Assembly (NCBI GenBank): GCA_938003765.1
Contig: CALKYE010000087.1
Location: 12,187 to 76,186 of the forward strand
Length of the DNA: 64,000 nucleotides
Direction of reading: 5' to 3'
Source of the DNA: an uncultured Planctomycetia bacterium
Lineage (GTDB): Bacteria > Planctomycetota > UBA1135 > GCA-002686595
The position numbers and the translations under genes were made by a program. This document shows positions 17,569 to 26,776 of the stretch, piece after piece (the first letter of the stretch is position 1; the number at the start of each line of letters is the position of its first letter). The notes beneath the pieces are model-generated. The model saw only the letters and a program-made list of their open reading frames with translations, made no database searches and was not told the origin of the DNA.

Positions 17569-18711
17569 ATGCGCTGGGCCCGATGGAGCGTTGCTGCGAT
17601 AGCGGTGGTGGTGCTCGCGATCGTCGCGCGACGCACGCTGCTTGATTCGCCGCCCGTAGCGGTGCGCACGATCCGCGCTGAGCGCGGCGTGGTCGAGCAC
17701 ACGGTGACGAACTCGAAGGCGGGCACGGTGCAGGCTCGCCGCCGCGCCAAGCTCTCGCCCGGAACCAGCGGTGTCGTGGTCGAGGTCGCGGTCGAGCGCG
17801 GCGACCGCGTCGAGCGGGGCGATGTGCTCGTGCGCCTGGCCGACGACAGTCAGGCGGCGCAGGTCGTACTGGCCGAGCGTGCTCTGGATGTCGCCGCCGC
17901 CGAGAGCCGCCGTGCGTGTGTCGCCGCCGAGCGAGCCGGTCGCGAGTACGAGCGCAATCGCGAGCTCGCCGAGCGCGGCGTGGTCTCGTCGGACGAGATC
18001 GACCGCTTCGCGAGCGCGCGCGAGCTCGCCCTGGCCGCGTGCGAGGTGGCCGCCGCCAACCTCGAGCACGCGCGCGCGACGATCGGCGTGGCCCGCGCGG
18101 AGTTGGACAAGACTCTCGTGCGCGCGCCCTTCGCCGGAATCGTCGCCGAGGCGCCGGTTCAGCTCGGCGAGTGGGCCACTCCATCGTCGCCGCTGCTCGT
18201 CGCACCGGATGTGGTGGACGTGATCGACCCGACCTCGATCTACATCGCAGCGCCGATGGACGAAGTCGACTCGGGCCGTCTCGCGCTGAGCCTCGCGACG
18301 CGCGTGAGTCTCGATGCGTTCCCCGGGCGCACGTTCGCCGGCCGCGTCGTGCGCATCGCGCCGTACGTGCTCGACCTCGAGAGTCAGAACCGCACGGTGG
18401 AGATCGAGGTCGAGCTCGACGACGTCGCCTTCGGCTCGGCGCTGCTGCCGGGCGCGTCGGCCGACGTCGAGGTCATCATCGAGACGCGCAGCGACTCCCT
18501 GCGCGTGCCCAGTCGCGCCCTGCTCGCCGGTGGTCGTGTGCTGGTCGTCGAGCGCGGTCGACTGGTCGAGCGCGAACTCGCCATCGGCCTGCGCAACTGG
18601 GATTGGAGCGAAGTGCTCGACGGTCTCGATCCGCTCGACGAGGTGGTCGTCAACCTCGACCAGCCCGGAGTGCGCGCGGGCGCCGAAGTCGTCGTGGAGC
18701 GCGCGCGATGA
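17569..18711 (+). CDS. MacA/HlyD-family periplasmic adaptor of an ABC efflux system
   Basis: 380 aa. N-terminal membrane anchor (6-21), then a lipoyl/biotinyl half-motif ('SGVVVEVAVERGDRVERGDVLVRL', residues about 65-88), an alpha-hairpin rich in Ala, Arg and Glu (about 90-185), the second lipoyl half ('KTLVRAPFAGIVAEAPVQLGEW') and beta-barrel domains ('VSLDAFPGRTFAGRVVRIAP'). This is the order of MacA-type adaptors that join an inner-membrane ABC transporter to an outer-membrane channel. The ATPase and two permeases follow directly. No TolC homologue is in the window. Confidence 0.88.
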   Translation: MRWARWSVAAIAVVVLAIVARRTLLDSPPVAVRTIRAERGVVEHTVTNSKAGTVQARRRAKLSPGTSGVVVEVAVERGDRVERGDVLVRLADDSQAAQVVLAERALDVAAAESRRACVAAERAGREYERNRELAERGVVSSDEIDRFASARELALAACEVAAANLEHARATIGVARAELDKTLVRAPFAGIVAEAPVQLGEWATPSSPLLVAPDVVDVIDPTSIYIAAPMDEVDSGRLALSLATRVSLDAFPGRTFAGRVVRIAPYVLDLESQNRTVEIEVELDDVAFGSALLPGASADVEVIIETRSDSLRVPSRALLAGGRVLVVERGRLVERELAIGLRNWDWSEVLDGLDPLDEVVVNLDQPGVRAGAEVVVERAR

Positions 18712-18748
18712 GCTGCTCCAGCGCTGATGTGCTCCCTGGATCGCCGCG

Positions 18749-19474
18749 ATGATCCGCCTGACGGACATCTGGCGCACCTACCAACTGGGAGACACGGCGC
18801 TCCATGCGCTCGCCGGTGTCGACGAGACCATCGAACGCGGCGAGCACGTCGCCATCATGGGGCCGTCCGGCTCGGGGAAGTCGACGCTGCTGAACGTGAT
18901 CGGCCTGCTCGATCGGCCGACGAAGGGGCGCTACGAGCTCGAAGGCCGTGAAGTGTCCTCGCTGTCGGACGCGCAGCTCTCGCGCGTGCGCCGCGAGCGC
19001 ATCGGCTACGTGTTCCAGGCGTATCACCTCGTCGCGCGACTCGACGCGCTCGCGAACGTCGAACTCCCGCTGGTCTTCGCCGGCGTGCCGCACAAGGAGC
19101 GGCGCGAGCGAGCGCAGCAGGCGTTGGCGAACGTCGGACTGCACAAGCGCTCGCGCCACCGGCCGGATCAGCTCTCGGGCGGCGAACGCCAGCGTGTGGC
19201 GATCGCGCGCGCGACCGTGATGCGACCGGGCGTTCTGCTCGCCGACGAGCCCACGGGCAATCTCGATCGCGCTTCGGGCGCGGTCGTGCTCGAGCTCCTC
19301 AGTCAGCTCAACGCTTCGGGCGTGACGCTGATCGTCGTGACTCACGACATCGAGGTCGCGCGGCGCGCGGGGCGCGCGCTGATCCTCGACGACGGTCGCG
19401 TGGTGAGGCGAATGCCGTCCAGCGAGTTGACGGATCTCGCCGCGGCGCTGGCGGGGCGCGGGAGCGGCGCATGA
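18749..19474 (+). CDS. MacB/LolD-type ABC transporter ATP-binding protein
   Basis: 241 aa. All ATPase motifs are present: Walker A 'GPSGSGKST', Q-loop 'YVFQAYHL', signature 'LSGGERQRVAIARA', Walker B 'GVLLADEPTGNLD', and switch His in 'VVTHD'. 'DEPTGNLD' and overall length fit the MacB/LolD/FtsE subgroup that powers FtsX-type permeases by mechanotransmission. It overlaps the first permease by 4 bp (ATGA). It probably hydrolyses ATP for extrusion of a peptide, antibiotic or envelope lipid; the substrate is unknown. Confidence 0.93.
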   Translation: MIRLTDIWRTYQLGDTALHALAGVDETIERGEHVAIMGPSGSGKSTLLNVIGLLDRPTKGRYELEGREVSSLSDAQLSRVRRERIGYVFQAYHLVARLDALANVELPLVFAGVPHKERRERAQQALANVGLHKRSRHRPDQLSGGERQRVAIARATVMRPGVLLADEPTGNLDRASGAVVLELLSQLNASGVTLIVVTHDIEVARRAGRALILDDGRVVRRMPSSELTDLAAALAGRGSGA

Positions 19475-20673
19475 GGACCCTCGACGCCTTCGCGATGGCG
19501 TTCAGCGCGCTCGCCACGCAGACGCGACGAACGCTGCTCTCGCTGCTCGGCGTGTCGGTCGGCGTCGCCGCCGTCGTGTTGCTGACCGCCTTGGGCCAAG
19601 GCGCGCGCACGTTCGTCGAAGCGCAGTTCCAAGGCATCGGGACGAGCGTGCTCGCCATCGCGCCGGGCAAAGTCGAGACCTTTGGCGGCTTGCCAGGCAT
19701 CGGCAACAGCACGAGCGACCTCACGCTGGACGATGCTCTGGCGCTCCAGCGTCAGTTGCCCGGTGTTCGCGCGACTGCGCCGCTCGTCGTGGGCGTCGAT
19801 GAGGTGCAGTACGGGTCGCTCTCGCGCAGCGCGATGGTGCTCGGCGCATCGCACGACATGGCCGAGGTCCGCGGCCTCGAAATGGCTTACGGATCGTTCC
19901 TGCCGACGGGGGATTGGGAGCGAGGAGAGAACGTCGTCGTGCTCGGGGCTCGCACCGCGCGCGAACTGTTCGGGGCCGAGAACGCGCTGGGACGGCAGAT
20001 CCGGATCGGCGACTGGCGGCTGCGCGTACTCGGCGTTCTGGAGAGCCGCGGCGTGCACATGGGCGCGGATCTGGACGAGTCCGCCTTCGTGCCGGTCGCC
20101 CTGGCGATGCGCATGTTCGATCGCCGCTCGCTGTTCCGCATCCTGCTGATGTTGAACTCGGCCGAGGGTCTCGAGCGCGCGCGCGAAGTGGCTCGGAGCG
20201 TCCTGATCGAGCGCCACGGACGCGAGGACTTCACGCTGATCACTCCCGACGCCGTGCTCGGTTCGCTCACGCGCATCCTGACCGTTCTCACGCTCGCGCT
20301 GTCGAGCATCGCGGCGATCTCGCTCGGCGTGGCGGGGCTGGGGATCATGAACGTGATGCTCGTGTCGGTCAGCGAGCGACGCTCCGAGATCGGCCTGCTC
20401 CGCGCGCTCGGAGCCGCGCGCGCGCAGATCGTGGCGCTGTTCCTGCTCGAGGCTGCGCTGCTCTCGGTCGCCGGGGGCGCGCTGGGCGTGGCGCTCGGCT
20501 GGGCGTTGTCGCGGGCCGCGCGCGAGCTCTATCCGGAGTTCGAGTCCTCGCCGCCGCCGTGGGCGATCGCGGCTGCGCTGGGAGTGGCGCTGCTGGTGGG
20601 ACTCGTGTTCGGAGTGCTGCCCGCGCGCAACGCCGCCCGACTCGATCCCGCGCTCGCGCTGTCGAGGCGTTGA
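19471..20673 (+). CDS. MacB-like ABC permease 1 (MacB_PCD + FtsX)
   Basis: 400 aa, ATGA overlap with the ATPase gene. The N-terminal TM segment ('LLSLLGVSVGVAAVVLLTALGQGA') is followed by a roughly 220-residue periplasmic core domain, with 'GARTARELFGAENALGRQIRI' typical of MacB_PCD. Three C-terminal helices contain the FtsX motif 'SVSERRSEIGLLRALGA' and end in 'ARNAARLDPALALSRR'. It pairs with the second permease two bases downstream. Confidence 0.9.
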   Translation: MRTLDAFAMAFSALATQTRRTLLSLLGVSVGVAAVVLLTALGQGARTFVEAQFQGIGTSVLAIAPGKVETFGGLPGIGNSTSDLTLDDALALQRQLPGVRATAPLVVGVDEVQYGSLSRSAMVLGASHDMAEVRGLEMAYGSFLPTGDWERGENVVVLGARTARELFGAENALGRQIRIGDWRLRVLGVLESRGVHMGADLDESAFVPVALAMRMFDRRSLFRILLMLNSAEGLERAREVARSVLIERHGREDFTLITPDAVLGSLTRILTVLTLALSSIAAISLGVAGLGIMNVMLVSVSERRSEIGLLRALGAARAQIVALFLLEAALLSVAGGALGVALGWALSRAARELYPEFESSPPPWAIAAALGVALLVGLVFGVLPARNAARLDPALALSRR

Positions 20674-20675
20674 CG

Positions 20676-21875
20676 ATGGGCGCGCTCGATCGACTGCTGT
20701 TCTGCTGGAGCGCCCTGCGCGAACACGCCCTGCGCACGGTGCTCTCGATGCTCGGAATCGCCGTCGGAGTGGCCGCGGTCGTGTTGCTCACCTCGGTCGG
20801 CGAGGGCGCGCGGACCTTCGTCGCCGCGCAGTTCTCGCAGTTCGGCGCGAACTTGCTGCAGGTCACGCCGGGCCGCACCGAGACCGGCGGAATCCCGGGC
20901 GTGCTCGGCGGTTCGACGCGCAAGCTCACTCTCGCCGATGCGCGGGCGCTCGAGCGCGTGCACGGAGTCGCGGCCGTGCTGCCCACGATCGTCGGACAGG
21001 GCGCCGTCGAGGTCGGAGATCGCGCGCGCGACGTGTACGTGCTCGGAACGACGCCGGCCGCGCCCGAGGTGTGGCGCATGCCGGTGCGACGAGGGAGTTT
21101 CCTCAGCGCGGACGAAGCGTCGCGCGCGGGCGCGGGCGCGGTGCTCGGACCCAAGCTGGCGCGCGAGCTCTTCGACGAGCGAGACCCGCTCGGTCAATGG
21201 GTGCGCATCGCCGGCGCGCGGCTGCGCGTGGTCGGGATCATGGAGTCCAAGGGCGAGATGCTCGCCTTCGACCTCGACGACATGGCCTACGTCGATCTCG
21301 CCACGTCGATGCGCTTGTTCAACACCGACGAGCTGTCGGAGATCGACGTCGAGTTCGCTCCGCACGTCGGCGCGGACGCGGTGGTGGACGGAGTGACACG
21401 TGTTCTCACGGAGCGCCACGGACGCGAGGACTTCACGGTGCTCACGCAGGCGGCGATGCTCGAGACCTTCGACTCGGTGCTGCGCGCGGTGACCCTCGCC
21501 GTCGCTGCCATCGGCGGCGTCTCGCTCCTCGTGGGCGCGATCGGCGTCCTGACGATCTTGTGGATCGCGGTCGGCGAACGGACGCACGAGATCGGGCTCC
21601 TGCGCGCCATCGGCGCGAGTCAAGGCGAGATCCTGAGCATCTTCCTGCTCGAAGCCTCGCTGCTCGCCGGGCTGGGCGGCGCCTTCGGCCTCGGGCTCGC
21701 GTACGCCGCGAGCGCCGCGCTGCAGGCGCTCGTTCCCGCGCTCCCGATCGAGCACTCGCTCGGCTTCGCGCTCGCCGGCCTCGCGACCAGCGTCGTCACC
21801 GGTTTGCTCGCGGGAGCTGCGCCGGCCCGCCGCGCCGCTGCGCTCGATCCGATCGACGCGCTGCGCGCGCAGTAG
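20676..21875 (+). CDS. MacB-like ABC permease 2 (MacB_PCD + FtsX)
   Basis: 399 aa from ATG 20676, two bases after the first permease stop. It has the same architecture: TM1 'VLSMLGIAVGVAAVVLLTSVGEGA', periplasmic core with 'GPKLARELFDERDPLGQWVRI', and FtsX region 'VGERTHEIGLLRAIGASQGE'. It ends 'PARRAAALDPIDALRAQ'. Its similarity to permease 1 shows an ancient tandem duplication, so the working transporter is probably a permease heterodimer with an ATPase dimer and the adaptor at 17569. Confidence 0.9.
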   Translation: MGALDRLLFCWSALREHALRTVLSMLGIAVGVAAVVLLTSVGEGARTFVAAQFSQFGANLLQVTPGRTETGGIPGVLGGSTRKLTLADARALERVHGVAAVLPTIVGQGAVEVGDRARDVYVLGTTPAAPEVWRMPVRRGSFLSADEASRAGAGAVLGPKLARELFDERDPLGQWVRIAGARLRVVGIMESKGEMLAFDLDDMAYVDLATSMRLFNTDELSEIDVEFAPHVGADAVVDGVTRVLTERHGREDFTVLTQAAMLETFDSVLRAVTLAVAAIGGVSLLVGAIGVLTILWIAVGERTHEIGLLRAIGASQGEILSIFLLEASLLAGLGGAFGLGLAYAASAALQALVPALPIEHSLGFALAGLATSVVTGLLAGAAPARRAAALDPIDALRAQ

Positions 21876-22113
21876 CGCCCTCGCGTCGAAGGTCGCACTG
21901 GCGACGAGCCGCGCGCGCTCGCCCGCCATGAGCTTGTCGGCTCGCGCCGCTCGAGCGACCCGTCCGCGCTCGGCGCGACTCGTGAGCGGCTTTTCTGGAA
22001 TCGCGCTCAACGCGGAGCGCTGAGCGTCGCTTCATTCCGCGCTCGCCTGCGTTGACGAACGCGTCGTGTTCCGCGAGCGCTTCTCACTCTCACGGGTCCC
22101 CACAGCCACATCG

Positions 22114-23589
22114 ATGAAAACCGCTCTCCACTTGGCCTCGCTGGCGTTGGCCGTCGGCGCCGTCGCCACCTCCGCCACGGCGCAAGTCGCTCCCTGGACT
22201 CAGCTCTTCCCCTCGAACAGCCCCTCGTCGCGCGAGCGACCGGCGACGGCGACCGACGGCAACGTGCTCTACATGTACGGCGGGCAGAGCGGGACCACGA
22301 CCTCGACCTACGCCAACTTCTGGTCCTTCGACGGCTCGAACTGGACGCAGTTGAGCGCCACGGGCGCCGCTTGCGGACCGCGCGCGGGCGCGGTCATGGC
22401 GTGGGACACCGCGCGCGGCAAGCTCGTCGTCTTCGGCGGCAACGGCGCCGGCGGCGTGTGGACCGCCTATGAAACGACGACGTGGGAATGGGACGCCGTC
22501 AACGGCTGGGCGCAGATGGCGCCGGCGACGGTTCCCGACGGTCGCTGGCTGACGGGCGGCGGCGCATACGTGCCCGGAGTCGGCGTGGTGTTCCACGGCG
22601 GCAATGCCAAGGACTCGCTCGGCGCCACCTACATCTCGAACGAGACCTGGGCCTGGAATGGAACGAACTGGAACTTGCTGACGAACAGCGGTCCCGCGAT
22701 CCAGAACGGCGCGCTCGTGTACCGCGCGACGAGCCACGACTTGATCTACTTCGGCGGCGTGTTGAGCGGCGGCACGGGCTCGGGCGCGGCGACCTATCGC
22801 TACGACGTGAGCGCCAACACCTGGTCGCTGATCCCGACCGCGACGCTCCCGACCAGCGACGTCGCGGGCACGACCGGACCGGGTCTCCTCGCGCCGAGCG
22901 CCTACTTCCACCCGCTCACCGGCAAGGTCGTCGTTCACGGCGGTCAGGGCAACCACGGGACGTCGCAGGCGAGCAAGAAGACCTGGGAGTTCAACGGCGT
23001 CGACTGGACCGACGTGTCCGACGCCGCGAGCTCGAGCATCCGCAACTCGTCGGCGCAGTTCGTCGCTTCGCTGGGCAAGGCCTTCAGCTCCTGCGGCAAC
23101 AGCGCCAACGTCGTCAGGAACTGGACGCTTCAGCACGACGTGCCGCCGCCGGCGGTGATCGCGTACTGCACCGCGGGAACGTCGACGAACGGTTGCGTGC
23201 CGTCGATCAGCGGCGTCGGCGCACCCAGTGCGTCCGCAGCCTCGGGCTTCACGATCGACGTCGCCAACATCGAAGGCCAGAAGCAGGGACTGATCTTCTA
23301 CGGCGTCGCGGGACAGGCGGCCACGCCGTGGGCGCCCTCGAGCAGCAGCTTCCTGTGCGTGAAGTCTCCGACGCAGCGCTTGCCCGCGCAGAGCTCCGGC
23401 GGGACCGCGGGCGCATGCGACGGCGCTTTCAGCCAGGACTGGCTCGCGTTCATCGCCGCCAATCCGTCCGCGCTCGGAACGCCGCTCTCCGCCGGACAGG
23501 TCGTCAACGCGCAGGCCTGGTACCGCGATCCGCCGGCGGTGAAGACCACCAACCTCTCCAACGGCCTCGAGTTCACGCTCACGCCGTGA
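22114..23589 (+). CDS. Exported Kelch-repeat protein with shared C-terminal domain
   Basis: 491 aa from ATG 22114, chosen as the start of a signal peptide ('MKTALHLASLALAVGAVATSATA'). Residues about 30-345 carry Kelch-type repeats ('VLYMYGGQSG', 'LVVFGGNGAGG', 'VVFHGGNAKD', 'LIYFGGVLSGG', 'VVVHGGQGN') that should form one beta-propeller, probably for binding rather than catalysis. The last 141 residues (23164-23586) are the Cys-containing domain also found at the ends of proteins at 28875, 38015 and 41268. It is followed by a strong terminator. Confidence 0.85.
   Translation: MKTALHLASLALAVGAVATSATAQVAPWTQLFPSNSPSSRERPATATDGNVLYMYGGQSGTTTSTYANFWSFDGSNWTQLSATGAACGPRAGAVMAWDTARGKLVVFGGNGAGGVWTAYETTTWEWDAVNGWAQMAPATVPDGRWLTGGGAYVPGVGVVFHGGNAKDSLGATYISNETWAWNGTNWNLLTNSGPAIQNGALVYRATSHDLIYFGGVLSGGTGSGAATYRYDVSANTWSLIPTATLPTSDVAGTTGPGLLAPSAYFHPLTGKVVVHGGQGNHGTSQASKKTWEFNGVDWTDVSDAASSSIRNSSAQFVASLGKAFSSCGNSANVVRNWTLQHDVPPPAVIAYCTAGTSTNGCVPSISGVGAPSASAASGFTIDVANIEGQKQGLIFYGVAGQAATPWAPSSSSFLCVKSPTQRLPAQSSGGTAGACDGAFSQDWLAFIAANPSALGTPLSAGQVVNAQAWYRDPPAVKTTNLSNGLEFTLTP
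23164..23586 (+). other. Shared C-terminal domain, copy A (141 residues)
   Basis: Begins '[11 protein letters not shown]', contains 'GLIFYGV', 'FLCVKSPTQR', 'GACDG', 'AQAWYRDPP' and 'TNLSNGLEF', and ends the protein. Four Cys align with copies C and D, which also have exactly 141 residues. Confidence 0.85.
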
Positions 23590-23643
23590 TGGCTCCGCGC
23601 ACGTTCATCGACCTCGCCTGAAAGGTCGCGCCCGAGCGCAAGT

Positions 23644-23683
23644 CGAGCCGCCCGCTTCCACCGTCGGTGGGGCGGGCGGCTCG
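23644..23683. terminator. Strong bidirectional terminator hairpin
   Basis: Twelve perfect base pairs (23644-23655 with 23672-23683), with a nested CCACC/GGTGG stem in the loop, followed by CTTT. It sits between convergent genes. Confidence 0.75.
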
Positions 23684-23754
23684 CTTTGCGGGTCGCGACG
23701 TGCGCGATCGAGCGCGCGGGCCGTTCGAGCTCGGCTCGACGGTCGGCGCTGCGC

Positions 23755-24423
23755 TCAGCTCGCGGCGCTCTCGAGCGGTTGAGCGAGCCACTGTGCGGCG
23801 TTGGCGAAGACCACCTCCGCGAGCAACGCGCCGTACAAGAGCGAGAGCAGTCCGAGGCCCGCTGCCAGGCCGAGTTCGGAGGGGTCGGACAAACTCATCA
23901 GCGTGCGGATGAGGCCGGCGAGTGCGCCGAGTGCGCCGCTGACCCACGCCAGTCGATAGCCACGGCGAACGACGGCGAGGTGGAGCTCACGCTCTCGCGC
24001 GGACAGTGCCGTCGAATTGCGCGCGAGCAGGCACTCGCGCAGCGTGGCGAAGCTCTGCGCGACGCCGAAGCTCGCGCACAGCCCGGCGACGAGGAAGCCG
24101 CAGACGAAGAACAGCGCGGGCGCGTCGACGAGGTCGAGCGTGCTGTGCGCGGGCGCGGCGACCAGCGCGACGACGGCGATCGAAGCGAGTGCGGCGAGCA
24201 GGCGGGAGGGTTGAGGCATGGAGTGGACCTTTCGGTACTCGCGGGCGAGTGAAGCAGGGGGGCCGAGGGATTCGCGGGCGGCTTGCGCAGCGTCGTCCGG
24301 CGCAGCTCCTGCGCTGACGAGGCGCTCACAGGCGCTCGCGAGGTGGTCTTCGAGTTCGTCGAGCTGCTCGGCGCTCAGGCCGTGCTGCGCCAGATCGCGG
24401 CGCCACGCCTCGTGCTCACGCAT
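23755..24423 (-). CDS. HAAS-domain membrane protein (anti-sigma-like, PadR-linked)
   Basis: 222 aa from ATG 24423, overlapping the PadR gene by 8 bp. The N-terminal 65 residues ('EAWRRDLAQHGLSAEQLDELEDHL' region, with 'AAQAARESLG') match the HAAS/permease-prefix module that is regularly encoded beside PadR-like regulators. Four hydrophobic helices follow (about 75-95, 100-125, 155-180, 190-212). The role is unknown. The pairing suggests that PadR controls this membrane protein and that the HAAS part transmits a signal across the membrane. Confidence 0.75.
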   Translation of the reverse strand: MREHEAWRRDLAQHGLSAEQLDELEDHLASACERLVSAGAAPDDAAQAARESLGPPASLAREYRKVHSMPQPSRLLAALASIAVVALVAAPAHSTLDLVDAPALFFVCGFLVAGLCASFGVAQSFATLRECLLARNSTALSARERELHLAVVRRGYRLAWVSGALGALAGLIRTLMSLSDPSELGLAAGLGLLSLLYGALLAEVVFANAAQWLAQPLESAAS

Positions 24424-24748
24424 GGCTGGCGCTCCACAGCTCGCGCATGGCGGCGTCGACGGTGTTCCACTGCTCGCGCTCGTGGACGAGTTGTGCGGCG
24501 CCCTTCTCCGACAGGCGGTAGTACTTGCGGCGGCGCGCCCCACACGTCTCGTCCCAGCGCGCCGTGACGAGCCCTTCCTGCTCGAGACGGTGCAGCACCG
24601 GGTAGAGCATGCCCTCGTTCCATTCGAGCTGCCCTCGCGACACCTGGCGAACGCGCTGCAGGATGGCGTAGCCGTAGCTCTCACCCTGCAACAGGATCGA
24701 GAGCACGATGCCGACGGACGACGCAGCGACCAGCTTGGGAGCGATCAT
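24416..24748 (-). CDS. PadR-family transcriptional regulator
   Basis: 110 aa, ATG 24748 with GAGG upstream. It is a winged helix of the PadR type: 'GIVLSILLQGESYGYAILQRV', 'EWNEGMLYPVLHRLEQEGLVTARWDE', 'RRRKYYRLSEKG', and a short C-terminal helix. These repressors bind the promoter of their own operon and release it upon ligand or stress. It is the first gene of a two-gene operon with the HAAS protein. Confidence 0.92.
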   Translation of the reverse strand: MIAPKLVAASSVGIVLSILLQGESYGYAILQRVRQVSRGQLEWNEGMLYPVLHRLEQEGLVTARWDETCGARRRKYYRLSEKGAAQLVHEREQWNTVDAAMRELWSASHA

Positions 24749-24838
24749 CGATACCTCACGAGCCCAGGTAGCGGCGCGCGATGCCTCGCCGCTTGAGGTG
24801 TCGCGCGCAGGCGCTCCGCGTCGCTTCCGTCGCGGGTT

Positions 24839-26635
24839 TCAGCTCGCGGTCAGCGGCCAGACGAGCGGCACGATCGACAGCGTGACGGCCATCGTGACCA
24901 GATCGAGCGGCACGCCGAGCTTGAGGAAGTCCGTGAAGCGATAGCCGCCGGGACCGTAGACCATCAGGTTCGTCTGGTAGCCGAAGGGCGTCGCGAAGCC
25001 GCAGGAGGCCGCGATCATCACCGCCACCAGGAAGGGGTGGTAGTCGACGCCCAGGCTCTTCGCCGTGGCCATCGAGATCGGATACATCAGCGCGGCCGTC
25101 GCGTTGTTGGTGAGCAGCTCGGTGAGCAGCATCGTCGTCGCGTAGATCGTGGCGAGCACGAGCCAGGGGTGCTCGCCGCCGATCGCTTCGACCGCTCCGC
25201 TCGCGATGCGCGCCGCCAGTCCGGTGCTGCGCATCGTCTCGCCGATGCCGAGCGCCGCCGCGATCGTGATCAGCACTTCCCAGTCGATGCTGCGACGCGC
25301 TTCGCTCGCGCTGCAACACCCGGTCAGCAGCATGCCCGCCGCGGCGAGCAGTCCGGCGTGGACCATCGGCAGCCAGCCCAGGCCAGCCACGGCGACCATC
25401 GAGAGCAGCAGCGCGATCGCCAGCGGCGCCTTCTCGTGGCCCGGAGGACTGGAGTCCTCGAGCCGCGACACGAGGAAGAAGTCCTTCGAGTTGCGTTGCT
25501 GCTCGTGGAAGCTGGGGTGCGCCTCGAGCAGGAGCTGATCGCCCGGCTCGAGGACGATGTCGCCGATCTTCTTGTTGATGCGCTGGCCCGAGCGCGCGAC
25601 CGCGATCACGGCCGCGTTGTAGACCGAGCGGAACTTGCCGTCGCGCACGGTCATGCCGACCAGCGGGCAGTGGTTGGACACCACGGCCTCGATCATGCAG
25701 CGCTCCGAGTGCGGCGCGTCGAGCTTGAAGACCTGGTTCGTGGCGGGCCGCAGTCCGCGCACCTTGCGCAGCTCGACCATCGAGTCCACGACGCCGACGA
25801 ACACCAGTCGGTCGCCCTCCTGCAGCACTTCGGTCGACGCCACCGCGGGCAGCACCTTCGCGCCGCGTTCGATCTCCGCCAGGTACACGCCCGGCAGGCC
25901 GCGCAGTCCCGCCTCTTCGATGCTCTTGCCGACGAGCGGGCTCGCGGGCTCGAGCTCCATCTCGGCGGTGTACTCGCGCGGGTCGCTCGAGGCGCTGAGG
26001 GTCGGCTTGCGGTCCGGCAGGAGCCAGCGGCTCGTGACGAGGATGAACAGCACGCCGACGGCCGTCGCGGGCAGTGCGACCCACGACAGATCGAACATGC
26101 CGAGCGCGTCGCGATCGCCGGTCTCGGCCACCACCAGGCCGTAGACGACCATGTTCGTGCTCGTGCCGATCAGCGTGCACGTGCCGCCGAGGATCGTCGC
26201 GAACGACAGCGGCATGAACAGCTTGCCGGGTGCGATGCCCGTGCGCTTGCACAGGTCCGAGAGCACCGGCATGAACATCGCGACGATGGGCGTGTTGTTG
26301 AGGAACGCCGACAGGCCCGCGCAGGGGATCATCAGCCGCGCCTGCGCGCCGAACACCGACTTGGGGCGGCCGAGGAGCGGCTTGGTGAGCAAGCTCATCG
26401 CGCCCGTGCGCGAGAGACCGATGACCACCACGTACAGCACCGCGACGGTGATCACGGCCTCGTTGCCCAGGCCCGCGACGAGCTTGCCAGCGCTCGGGAA
26501 GGCGTCCGAGAACAGGCCCGCGGTCATGAACAGGGCGACGACTCCCAACATGACCATGTCGGTCGCCAGGTTGCGCGCGAGGGCCGCGACCATCGCCGCC
26601 AGCACGGCGAGCGTGAACCAGGATTCCCAAGTCAT
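24839..26635 (-). CDS. SLC13/DASS-family transporter with two RCK_C (TrkA-C) domains
   Basis: 598 aa. The N-terminal half has 5-6 helices with the family motifs 'AFLNNTPIVAMFMPV' and 'FATILGGTCTLIGTSTN'. Two cytoplasmic TrkA-C-type domains lie in the middle (about 215-300 'VYLAEIERGAKVLPAVAS...EGDRLVFVG' and 305-390 'GKFRSVYNAAVIAVAR...LEPGDQLLLEA'). A second membrane half repeats the motif as 'ELLTNNATAALMYPISM' and 'FATPFGYQTNLMVYGPGGY'. It is a sodium-coupled carrier for dicarboxylate, sulfate or similar anions. The RCK domains imply nucleotide or ligand gating. The substrate is not predictable. Confidence 0.9.
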   Translation of the reverse strand: MTWESWFTLAVLAAMVAALARNLATDMVMLGVVALFMTAGLFSDAFPSAGKLVAGLGNEAVITVAVLYVVVIGLSRTGAMSLLTKPLLGRPKSVFGAQARLMIPCAGLSAFLNNTPIVAMFMPVLSDLCKRTGIAPGKLFMPLSFATILGGTCTLIGTSTNMVVYGLVVAETGDRDALGMFDLSWVALPATAVGVLFILVTSRWLLPDRKPTLSASSDPREYTAEMELEPASPLVGKSIEEAGLRGLPGVYLAEIERGAKVLPAVASTEVLQEGDRLVFVGVVDSMVELRKVRGLRPATNQVFKLDAPHSERCMIEAVVSNHCPLVGMTVRDGKFRSVYNAAVIAVARSGQRINKKIGDIVLEPGDQLLLEAHPSFHEQQRNSKDFFLVSRLEDSSPPGHEKAPLAIALLLSMVAVAGLGWLPMVHAGLLAAAGMLLTGCCSASEARRSIDWEVLITIAAALGIGETMRSTGLAARIASGAVEAIGGEHPWLVLATIYATTMLLTELLTNNATAALMYPISMATAKSLGVDYHPFLVAVMIAASCGFATPFGYQTNLMVYGPGGYRFTDFLKLGVPLDLVTMAVTLSIVPLVWPLTAS

Positions 26636-26776
26636 GGAGAGGCCCGGGACTGTATCGGCGCCCTGTGAAGAAAGCTCGCGAGCCAGCGTGCGCGCGGCGC
26701 CGACGATGGGAGTGGTGTCGCGCTCGTCCGTTCGCGGCCCGTGCGCAGCGTTTCAGTCCAGCGCTGCCAGGAGCCA

